From NCBI GenBank assembly GCA_964497475.1, contig CAZCDM010000047.1, positions 1-13,364 on the forward strand: a stretch of DNA of 13,364 bases, in the 5' to 3' direction. Both the position numbers and the translations under genes were made by a program. The notes beneath the pieces are model-generated. The model made no database searches. It saw nothing but the letters and a program-made list of their open reading frames with translations, and was not told the origin of the DNA. The DNA is from CAZCDM01 sp964497475. Its GTDB lineage: Bacteria; Planctomycetota; Phycisphaerae; SM23-33. Shown in pieces: positions 5,595 to 12,207 of the stretch; positions within the stretch are counted from its first letter, which is position 1; each line of letters begins with the position of its first letter.

Positions 5595-6593
5595 ATGATC
5601 GAACACTGCGTAGTCATTGGCGATGGCGGCATGGGCACGATCTGTGCCATCCTCCTGGAAGAGAACGGCCATCGCGTCCGGCTGTGGTCGGCCTTCCAGG
5701 CCCAGGCCGAGGACCTCATCGCCCACCGCGAGAACCGCCGCTTCCTGCCGGGTCGGCCTCTGGCGAAGTCCATCGAGATCACGCCCGACGACGCCCGCAC
5801 CTTCGCCGATGTGTCGCTGATCATCTCGGCCGTGCCCACCGTCCACCTGCGGAGCGTCTGGCAGCGGCTCGCCAAACACTGCCCCCCCGACGTGCCGATC
5901 TGCTCGATCACCAAGGGCATTGAAAACGAAACCCTCTTGCGGCCGACCGAAATCATCCGCGACGTCCTCGGCCAGCCCGACCGGGCCGTGGCCGTGCTCT
6001 CCGGGCCTTGCATCGCGCCGGAAGTGGCGTTGGGGCTACCGGCCTCGGTGACGCTCGCTGCCGAGCAGGCCGACCTCGCCGACCGCTGCCAGCACGCCTT
6101 TAACCGCCCCTACTTTCGCTGCTACGCCAGCACCGACATCGTCGGCGTGGAGCTGGCCGGCGCGACGAAAAACGTCATCGCCATCGCCGCCGGCGTCGTC
6201 GACGGACTGGAATATGGCGACAACGCCAAGGCAGCCCTGCTCTCGCGAGGCCTGGCTGAAATCGCACGCCTCGGCGCCGCCGCCGACGCCCATGAGGAAA
6301 CCTTCTTCGGCCTGGCCGGCGTGGGCGACCTGGTCACCACCTGCATCAGCCCCCACGGACGCAACCGCACCTTCGGCCAGAAGATCGGCCAGGGCGACAA
6401 GCCCCAGGACATTCTCGCCTCGTCCGATTCGGTCGTCGAGGGCGTCAACACCACCCGCAGCCTCGTTGCCCTGGCAGAAAAACTCGGCGTGGACATGCCC
6501 ATCACCGCCGCGACGGCCGAGGTGCTTTTCGAGGGCAAGGACCCCCGCGACGCCATCGCCGAACTCATGACCCGCCCGCTCAAAAGCGAATAG
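5595..6593 (+). CDS. gpsA: NAD(P)-dependent glycerol-3-phosphate dehydrogenase
   Basis: Reduces dihydroxyacetone phosphate to sn-glycerol-3-phosphate, the backbone for phospholipids. Length is 332 aa, normal. Seen: Rossmann loop GDGGMG (9-14; most homologues have GxGxWG), SITKGIE with Lys107, LSGPCIAPEVALGLPASV (135-152), catalytic Lys192 in GATKNVIAIAAG, and GVGDLVTTC followed by HGRNRTFG (254-261) with substrate-binding Arg257. The start is the only ATG near the Rossmann strand; it has no ribosome site but sits 6 bases after a candidate -10 box. folP follows after 11 bases, so the two probably form an operon. The product feeds PlsY together with the acyl-phosphate from PlsX. Confidence 0.96.
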   Translation: MIEHCVVIGDGGMGTICAILLEENGHRVRLWSAFQAQAEDLIAHRENRRFLPGRPLAKSIEITPDDARTFADVSLIISAVPTVHLRSVWQRLAKHCPPDVPICSITKGIENETLLRPTEIIRDVLGQPDRAVAVLSGPCIAPEVALGLPASVTLAAEQADLADRCQHAFNRPYFRCYASTDIVGVELAGATKNVIAIAAGVVDGLEYGDNAKAALLSRGLAEIARLGAAADAHEETFFGLAGVGDLVTTCISPHGRNRTFGQKIGQGDKPQDILASSDSVVEGVNTTRSLVALAEKLGVDMPITAATAEVLFEGKDPRDAIAELMTRPLKSE

Positions 6594-6604
6594 CCCGCTG
6601 AGCC

Positions 6605-7465
6605 ATGGAACCATCTGAGGACATCTTCGCCGGCTGCGAGCCGCTGGTCATGGGCATCGTCAACGTCACGCCAGACAGTTTTTCCGATGGCGGGCTGCAC
6701 CTTACCCCCCACGACGCCCTGGCCCGGGCGGAAGGGATGCTCGCCGAGGGCGCTGCGATTCTCGACGTCGGGGCCGAGTCATCCCGCCCGGGCAGCGACC
6801 GCATCGACGCCGCCGAGCAGATCGCCCGCCTGGCCGAGATCCTCCCGCCACTGTGTCGCATGGCCCAGCGCGCGGGCCGGGCCGTGTCCATCGATACCAC
6901 CCGCGCCGAGGTCGCCCGCTTCGCCCTCGATGCCGGTGCGATCATCGTCAACGATATCTCCGCCGGGCGGGACGAGCCAGCCCTGCTCGCCCTGGCCGCC
7001 CAATACAACGCCCGGGTGGTGCTCATGCACATGCAGGGCCAGCCCGCCACCATGCAGGCCGACCCGCACTACGACGACGTCGTCACCGAAGTGCGCGACT
7101 TCCTGGCCGGGCGCCTCGCCGCGGCGGAAGCAGCCGGCCTGGACCGCAGCCGATGCATCGTCGATCCGGGGATCGGCTTCGGCAAGACGACCGAGCACAA
7201 CCTCGCCCTGCTGGCCGGGCTGGGACGACTACGCGAGCTGGGCTGCGATGTCCTTCTCGGCCCCAGCCGCAAGCGGTTCATCGACGTGATCGCCACCGCG
7301 CCCGACCCGACCGAGCGGCTCGGCGGAACCATCGCCGCCTGCCTGGCCGGCCTGGCCAGGGGAGCGAGAATCTTCCGCGTCCACGATGTCGGCCCCGTCG
7401 CCCAGGCGCTGCGGATCGCCCGCGCCATCGAGCCGGCCCTTAACCAGCCCCCGACGAACTATTGA
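6605..7465 (+). CDS. folP: Dihydropteroate synthase
   Basis: Joins p-aminobenzoate to dihydropterin diphosphate in folate synthesis; the target of sulfonamides. Length is 286 aa, normal. Seen: MGIVNVTPDSFSDGG (16-30), DVGAESSRPGS, SIDTTRAEVA, IVNDISAGRDEP, VLMHMQG, IVDPGIGFGKTTEHNLALL and LLGPSRKRFI, in family order, then the C-terminal RVHDVGPVAQALRIARAI. The ATG lies 11 bases after gpsA with no clear ribosome site, so translation may be coupled. A start at the internal Met16 would cut the first strand and is less likely. It is the one folate gene in a lipid-centred window. Confidence 0.96.
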   Translation: MEPSEDIFAGCEPLVMGIVNVTPDSFSDGGLHLTPHDALARAEGMLAEGAAILDVGAESSRPGSDRIDAAEQIARLAEILPPLCRMAQRAGRAVSIDTTRAEVARFALDAGAIIVNDISAGRDEPALLALAAQYNARVVLMHMQGQPATMQADPHYDDVVTEVRDFLAGRLAAAEAAGLDRSRCIVDPGIGFGKTTEHNLALLAGLGRLRELGCDVLLGPSRKRFIDVIATAPDPTERLGGTIAACLAGLARGARIFRVHDVGPVAQALRIARAIEPALNQPPTNY

Positions 7466-7490
7466 ACGGACCCGCCCGGTCGGATAGACT
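7462..7490 (+). promoter_or_regulatory. Promoter of the ompH-lpx operon
   Basis: TTGAAC (7462-7467, four of six) overlaps the folP stop; a 17-base spacer leads to TAGACT (7485-7490, four of six). Transcription would start near 7497 with a GC-rich leader of about 60 bases to the ompH ATG. It separates the envelope genes from gpsA-folP, though readthrough is possible since no terminator is evident. Confidence 0.45.
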
Positions 7491-7559
7491 GGGCAGTTCG
7501 TCCCCCCGGGCCCCGGTCGGCTCGGGAACCCACACCCTTACGCGAAACCGAGGTACACC

Positions 7560-8177
7560 ATGCAATCCAAACGTAACCCCTGGCTGATCCTGGCTGTCGT
7601 GGCCGCCATCGCCGTCGTGGCCGTGTCCATCTCTCACACCGTCGCCCAGCCGGCGCCCCGCACCGACGGGCCCAGCCGCGTGGCCGTGTGCGACATTACC
7701 AAAGTCTTCGCCGACTACCAGCGAGCCAAGGACCTCACCGAGCAGCTCTCGCAGAAGCGTAACAAGTTCGAGGCCGAGAACACCCGCCGCCAGAAGCATC
7801 TCGAAGCCCTCAGCGAAGAGATCGCCGGCTACCAGCCCGGCAGCGACAAGTACGACGAGGTGCAGGACAACCTCCGCCGCGGCCTTGTCGAACGCGAAGT
7901 CTGGGCCCGCATGGAACAGCAGACGATTCTCAACGAGCACCTCCGGCTGACCAAGGAGATGTACGAAGAGATCAAAGCCGCCATCGCCGAGGTCGCCAAA
8001 CAGCAGAATATCGACATCGTCGTTCAGGAAACCAATCAGCCCATCGAGGCCCAGAACGCCCAGCAGCTCATCATGCAGATCCACCAGCGACAGGTGCTCT
8101 ACAACAGCCCGGCCCTGGATATCACCGAGGTCGTCCTGCTGAAGGTCAACGAGTCGTACCGCGTCAAAGGCAAATAA
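7560..8177 (+). CDS. OmpH/Skp family periplasmic chaperone
   Basis: A 205-aa member of the Skp/OmpH family, which in the periplasm holds unfolded outer membrane proteins on their way to the Bam complex. Residues 9-29 are a hydrophobic signal segment ending in SISHTVAQ, so the protein is exported or membrane-tethered. The mature part opens with the family strand RVAVCDITKVFADYQRAKD (40-58), runs through long charged helices with coiled-coil character (about 58-145), and closes with NIDIVVQE and a second strand region. GAGG lies 7 bases before the ATG. The skp-lpxD order matches the classical bamA-skp-lpxD-fabZ-lpxA cluster, but bamA is not in this window; folP stands where it would be. Confidence 0.88.
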   Translation: MQSKRNPWLILAVVAAIAVVAVSISHTVAQPAPRTDGPSRVAVCDITKVFADYQRAKDLTEQLSQKRNKFEAENTRRQKHLEALSEEIAGYQPGSDKYDEVQDNLRRGLVEREVWARMEQQTILNEHLRLTKEMYEEIKAAIAEVAKQQNIDIVVQETNQPIEAQNAQQLIMQIHQRQVLYNSPALDITEVVLLKVNESYRVKGK

Positions 8178-8182
8178 CAGGC

Positions 8183-9220
8183 ATGTTCCCGCACCCAACG
8201 ACAGCCAGCGAGCTGGCCTCGCGTATCGAGGCGAGCATCGAGGGCCCCGCGGACATTGAACTGCAGGGCCTCGCGGCGATCGACCAGGCCGGGCCCGGCG
8301 AGCTGACCTTTGCCAGCGACGCCCGCCACGCCAAGGCCCTGGCCGATACCGGCGCATCGGCCGCCCTCGTGCCGGCCGGGCTGGACGTCTCCGCACACTG
8401 CACGCTGCTGCGGGTCAAGAATGTCCAACGGGCTCTGAACATCATCCTGGCCGCCATGGCCGGCGAGGAAGACCTCCCGCCCGTCGGCGTGCACGCATCG
8501 GCTGTCGTCGCTGGCGACGCTACCCTCGGCGCGGATGTCCGCATCGGCCCGGGCGTGGTCGTCGGCACCGGCTGTAGCATTGGCGAGGGCTCGGCCCTGC
8601 TGCCGGGGACCGTACTCGGCCGGGGCGTAACCATCGGCCAGCAGTGCTTCCTGGCCGAGAACGTCATCATCCGCCACGGCTGCTGCCTCGGCGACCGCGT
8701 TCGCATCGGCCCGGGCAGCGTCATCGGGCAGGACGGGTTTGGCTATTCCCACGCCGACGGCGTACACCACAAGGTGCCCCACGCCGGGTCGGTCATCATC
8801 GACAGCGACGTCGAACTCGGCGCCTGCGTCTGCGTCGACCGCGCCAAGTGGGGTGCGACGCGCATCGGAGCCGGGGCGAAAATCGACAACCTCGTCCAGA
8901 TCGCCCATAATGTGCAGGTCGGCGCGGGATGCTTGCTGGCCTCGCAGGTCGGCATTGCCGGCAGCGCCCGGCTGGGGCGATTCGTCGTCATGGGCGGCCA
9001 GGTCGGAATCAAAGACCATATCGACATCGCCGACGGCGTGGAGGTCGGCGCCTGCGCCTGCCTGCCCCAGTCGGCCGGGCCGGGCGAAAGGCTGCTGGGC
9101 ATTCCCGCACGCGACGCCCGCCAGTACCTTCGCGAGCAGAAAGCCCTGGCCAGCCTGCCCGAACTGCTCCGCCGCGTCAAACAACTCGAACAACAGCTCG
9201 CCCGGACCGAATCGGACTGA
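8183..9220 (+). CDS. lpxD: UDP-3-O-acylglucosamine N-acyltransferase LpxD
   Basis: Adds the N-linked acyl chain to UDP-3-O-acyl-glucosamine, the third step of lipid A synthesis. Length is 345 aa, normal. Seen: an N-terminal uridine-binding domain (about 1-98) with GPGELTFAS (37-45), then GVHASAVV (102-109), about ten left-handed beta-helix hexapeptide turns, the signature GQDGFGY (182-188), and catalytic His242 in NLVQIAHNVQVG. The C-terminal LPELLRRVKQLEQQLAR is a short helix. It starts 5 bases after the ompH stop; the ribosome site is weak. The enzyme would use the product of LpxC encoded next to it. Confidence 0.96.
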   Translation: MFPHPTTASELASRIEASIEGPADIELQGLAAIDQAGPGELTFASDARHAKALADTGASAALVPAGLDVSAHCTLLRVKNVQRALNIILAAMAGEEDLPPVGVHASAVVAGDATLGADVRIGPGVVVGTGCSIGEGSALLPGTVLGRGVTIGQQCFLAENVIIRHGCCLGDRVRIGPGSVIGQDGFGYSHADGVHHKVPHAGSVIIDSDVELGACVCVDRAKWGATRIGAGAKIDNLVQIAHNVQVGAGCLLASQVGIAGSARLGRFVVMGGQVGIKDHIDIADGVEVGACACLPQSAGPGERLLGIPARDARQYLREQKALASLPELLRRVKQLEQQLARTESD

Positions 9221-9250
9221 CCGGCCGAGACAAACCCGAAAGAACCGATC

Positions 9251-10561
9251 ATGCCACTGCAACAAACCATTCGCAAAGAAGTCCAGGTCGAAGGCAAGGG
9301 GCTTTTCAGCAGTGCCGACTGCCGGCTGCGGCTTTGCCCGGCCCCGGAAGATACCGGCGTGGTGTTCGTGCGGACGGACCTCGACCCGGCTGTGGAAATC
9401 CCGGCCGACATCGAGTTCCTCTCCCCCGAGGGCCAGCGCACCACCAGCCTGGTCCACAATGACAGTACCATCGAGACCGTTGAGCATGTGCTCTCGGCGG
9501 CCTACGGGCTGGAGGTCGATAACCTCCGCATCGAAGCTACCGCCGCGGAAATGCCCTCCACCGACGGCTCGCCCAAGCCCTTCGCCGATGCGATCCGCAA
9601 GGCCGGCATCGAAACCCAGGACATGGACCGCGACTTGGTCGTCATCAACGACCCGATCACCGTCTCGGAGGGCGATGCGATGCTCGCCGCCCTGCCGGGC
9701 TCGGCCGACTGCCTCGAAATTCTCTACGAGCTGGACTACGACTGCAAAAGCATCGGCCGGCAGATCTTCAGCTTCCGCCTCGGCAAGGACGACTACTTCG
9801 ACCAGCTCGCCTCGGCGCGGACCTTCCTGCTGGAGGACGAGGCCAAGCAGTTCCAGGCCCGTGGCTGGGGCACGCACCTGACCGGCCGCGATGTACTGGT
9901 CATGCAGGACGCCGGCCCGATCGACAATGAACTGCGATTCCCCGACGAGCCCGTCCGCCACAAGATCGCCGACCTGCTGGGCGACCTGGCCCTGCTGGGG
10001 CGCCACGTGCGCGGACGCATCGTCGCCACGCGCAGCGGGCACGAGGCCAATCACGAACTCGTCCGCCGCCTCGTCGAAGCCATCGCCGCCAACGAAACCG
10101 CCACCGCCGCGGCCGGCGAGCCGGTCATGGACATCCGCAAAATCATGCGCCTCCTGCCGCACCGCTACCCCTTCCTCATGGTCGACCGCATCGTCACCAT
10201 CGAGGGCGACAACCGCGCGGTGGGCATCAAAAACGTCACCATCAACGAGCCGTTCTTCCAGGGCCACTACCCCAACCTGCCCATCATGCCCGGCGTGATG
10301 ATCGTCGAGGCCATGGCGCAGCTCTCGGGCATCCTGCTCAGCCGGCGGCTCGAGCACACCGGCAAGGTGGCTGTGCTGCTGAGCATGGACCGCGTGAAAA
10401 TGCGACGCCCCGTCCGCCCGGGCGACCAACTCGTCATCGAAGCCCAGGCCCTCCACGCCCGCACCCGCACCGGCCACTGCAAATGCATCGCCACCGTCGC
10501 CGGCGAGACCGCCGCCGAAGCGGAAATCAAATTCATGCTCGTCGACTCAGAGCCCATCTGA
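9251..10561 (+). CDS. lpxC/fabZ: Fused UDP-3-O-acyl-GlcNAc deacetylase LpxC and 3-hydroxyacyl-ACP dehydratase FabZ
   Basis: A 436-aa two-domain protein. Residues 1-285 are LpxC, the zinc deacetylase that commits lipid A synthesis. Its zinc ligands are His79 (in TVEH), His237 and Asp241 (in RHKIADLLGD), with base Glu78, Thr191 in SARTF and His264 in SGHEANH, nearly identical in number to E. coli LpxC. The common GLHxG His at position 19 is Phe (GKGLFSS). Residues 293-436 are FabZ: LLPHRYPFLMVDR, catalytic His339 in FQGHYPNLPIMPG and Glu353 in IVEAMAQ. No stop or start signal lies between the domains, so the fusion is real. Such fusions are known in Bacteroidetes. The ribosome site is weak. Confidence 0.95.
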   Translation: MPLQQTIRKEVQVEGKGLFSSADCRLRLCPAPEDTGVVFVRTDLDPAVEIPADIEFLSPEGQRTTSLVHNDSTIETVEHVLSAAYGLEVDNLRIEATAAEMPSTDGSPKPFADAIRKAGIETQDMDRDLVVINDPITVSEGDAMLAALPGSADCLEILYELDYDCKSIGRQIFSFRLGKDDYFDQLASARTFLLEDEAKQFQARGWGTHLTGRDVLVMQDAGPIDNELRFPDEPVRHKIADLLGDLALLGRHVRGRIVATRSGHEANHELVRRLVEAIAANETATAAAGEPVMDIRKIMRLLPHRYPFLMVDRIVTIEGDNRAVGIKNVTINEPFFQGHYPNLPIMPGVMIVEAMAQLSGILLSRRLEHTGKVAVLLSMDRVKMRRPVRPGDQLVIEAQALHARTRTGHCKCIATVAGETAAEAEIKFMLVDSEPI

Positions 10562-10565
10562 CGCC

Positions 10566-11333
10566 ATGCCAAAAATCGACTCCCATTCCATCGTAGAATC
10601 CGGCGCGACCCTCGCCGACGACGTCGTCGTCGGGCCCTTCTGCCACATCGGCCCGGAGGTCACCATCGAGGCCGGCACGGTCATCGACAACAACGTCACC
10701 GTCACCGGCCGGACGCATATCGGCCAGCAGTGTCGCCTCTTCCCGCTGACGGTCATCGGCCCGGGCGTGGACTGCCCCGACGGCGTCTGCACCATCGGCA
10801 ATGCCAACCAGATCCGCGAGCATGTCACCATCTACGGAGGCTCGGCCCAAGCCCCGACAGTCATCGGGCAGGACAATCTCGTCATGATCGCCTCGCAGGT
10901 CGGCCCCGGCGCGACGGTGGGCGACCATGGCATCTTCGCCAACAGCACCTCCATCGCCGGACGAGCCGTCATCGAAGACTACGTCCGCACCAGCGCCTTC
11001 AGCCTCGTCGACGAAGGCGTGCGCGTGGGGGCCTATACCTTCCTGGCCGGGTACGTCCATGTCGACCACGACGCCCCGCCGTTTGCAATGCTCCAGGGCT
11101 CGCCCTACCGCGTCCGCGGCGTCAACAGCCATAACCTGAAAATCTGCGGCTTCGGCGAGGACGACATCCGCGAGCTGAAGCGCGTCTTCCGCGAGCTGTA
11201 CAACTCCCACGGCCAACTCAACCGCGACGTGCTCAACCGCATCAAGGACGACCAGCCCACCAACCCGCACGTAATAGCCGCCATCGAGTACATCGAGCAG
11301 ACCGACCCGGCCGGGGAGTCGGCCCGTGGCTGA
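10566..11333 (+). CDS. lpxA: LpxA-family acyltransferase homologue without the catalytic histidine
   Basis: A 255-aa left-handed beta-helix protein placed 4 bases after lpxC-fabZ, the classical lpxA position. Hexapeptide turns fill residues 1-175, and the C-terminal region has the LpxA signature VNSHNLKICGFG (186-197) and helical tail. Yet where E. coli LpxA has NAHIAHDC, with catalytic His125, this protein reads ASQVGPGA (109-116): both histidines are gone (Gln111, Pro114). The His of VTIHRG is Tyr90, the QDLKY stretch is missing, and the AVHQF His is absent. By family knowledge it should be inactive as a UDP-GlcNAc O-acyltransferase. It may instead be structural, regulatory, or have another acyl transfer role. 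The stop overlaps the next gene by 8 bases. Confidence 0.85.
   Translation: MPKIDSHSIVESGATLADDVVVGPFCHIGPEVTIEAGTVIDNNVTVTGRTHIGQQCRLFPLTVIGPGVDCPDGVCTIGNANQIREHVTIYGGSAQAPTVIGQDNLVMIASQVGPGATVGDHGIFANSTSIAGRAVIEDYVRTSAFSLVDEGVRVGAYTFLAGYVHVDHDAPPFAMLQGSPYRVRGVNSHNLKICGFGEDDIRELKRVFRELYNSHGQLNRDVLNRIKDDQPTNPHVIAAIEYIEQTDPAGESARG
11313..11318 (+). promoter_or_regulatory. Shine-Dalgarno fixing the GTG start of the second lpxA
   Basis: GGGGAG inside the end of the first LpxA-like gene, 7 bases before the GTG at 11326. It supports the GTG and the 8-base overlap. Confidence 0.65.
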
Positions 11334-12207
11334 CGTCGACGTCCTCCGCGAGATCGACCCCGCCGCCCGCATCGCCCCCGATGCGACCATCGGCCCGTTC
11401 TGCGTGATCGGCCCGAACGTCACCATCGGTCCGCGCAGCGTCATCGGCTCGCGCGTGACGGTTACGGGCAATACCACCATCGGCTCGGGCAATCGCATCG
11501 GCGACGGCTCGGTGCTGGGCGCCCACCCGCAGGACCTCAAATACCGCGGGGCCAACACACTGCTGATCATCGGGCACAACAACGTCATCGGCCGACTGAC
11601 GACGATGCACGTCGGCACGGAGCCCGGCGGGTATGTCACCCGCGTGGGCGATGGCAATACCCTGCGGGAAGGCGTGCATATCGCCCACGACTGCTTCGTG
11701 GACAATCACGTCACCCTCGGGCGCGGCGTGCAGCTGGCCGGGCACATCCTCGTCCAGGACGGGGCGGTCATCGACGACCTCTCCGGCGTGCACCACTTCG
11801 TCACCATCGGGCGCTACGCACGAATCACCGCGCGAACTCCCGTCCGCCGCGACGTGCCGCCGTTTACCGTCTTCGGCACGACCGCCAGCTACTGGGACGC
11901 CCCGGCCGTGACGGGCACGAACGAGGATGGCATTGACCGGGCCGAGCTGAAAAAGGAAGAAGCCGCCGAGCTTCGCCGCGCCCTGGCCGACCTCTTCGAA
12001 GACGAAGCGGCCCTGCAGACAAAGATCGAACAACTCGAGAACCTCGGCGTCGAGGGCGAGGCGGCCCGGCTGTGCGAGTTCTGCCAGCAGAGCCTCCAGG
12101 GAAAGTTCGGGCGCATCCGTGAGAGCTATCGCGGGCAAGTGCCCCCCGAAGCCAAGCCCTACCTTCGCCCGGATATTCTCGCTGCCATGGAAAGGAACAA
12201 AACATGA
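11326..12207 (+). CDS. lpxA: Acyl-ACP--UDP-GlcNAc O-acyltransferase LpxA with unusual C-terminus
   Basis: A 293-aa left-handed beta-helix acyltransferase and the better candidate for the working LpxA, which adds the first acyl chain to UDP-GlcNAc (or to its 3-amino analogue). Seen: TIGPFCVIGPNVTIG (21-35), AHPQDLKYRG (66-75), TTMHVGT (92-98), VHIAHDC (117-123) with catalytic His121, and SGVHHFVTIG (153-162). After DVPPF the usual LpxA 'GLKRRGF' region is replaced by about 110 residues: charged helices (about 204-245), a CEFC pair (Cys250, Cys253) and a terminal LRPDILAAME. The GTG start overlaps the previous gene by 8 bases (GTGGCTGA). The ATGA overlap with the next gene suggests strong coupling. 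Confidence 0.85.
   Translation: MADVDVLREIDPAARIAPDATIGPFCVIGPNVTIGPRSVIGSRVTVTGNTTIGSGNRIGDGSVLGAHPQDLKYRGANTLLIIGHNNVIGRLTTMHVGTEPGGYVTRVGDGNTLREGVHIAHDCFVDNHVTLGRGVQLAGHILVQDGAVIDDLSGVHHFVTIGRYARITARTPVRRDVPPFTVFGTTASYWDAPAVTGTNEDGIDRAELKKEEAAELRRALADLFEDEAALQTKIEQLENLGVEGEAARLCEFCQQSLQGKFGRIRESYRGQVPPEAKPYLRPDILAAMERNKT

Noticed and set aside
7466..7559. GC-rich inverted stretches before ompH considered as a folP terminator
   Set aside because: Stems are only about 4 bp and no T-run follows; the region is better explained as promoter and leader.
8480..9090. Short repeated GGC/ATC patterns that resemble DNA repeats
   Set aside because: They encode hexapeptide turns of the LpxD beta-helix and are coding periodicity, not a separate repeat or CRISPR array.
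8099..10477. A 792-codon open frame on the minus strand across ompH end, lpxD and lpxC-fabZ
   Set aside because: It lies wholly opposite genes with clear catalytic motifs; GC-rich codons leave few stops on the other strand. Its translation is rich in Asp, His, Gly, Ala and Val without recognisable domains.
10533..11705. A 390-codon minus-strand frame opposite the LpxA pair
   Set aside because: Opposite strong beta-helix repeats, so its periodic look (repeated Asp/Pro/Met patterns) is inherited from the hexapeptide repeats of the real genes.
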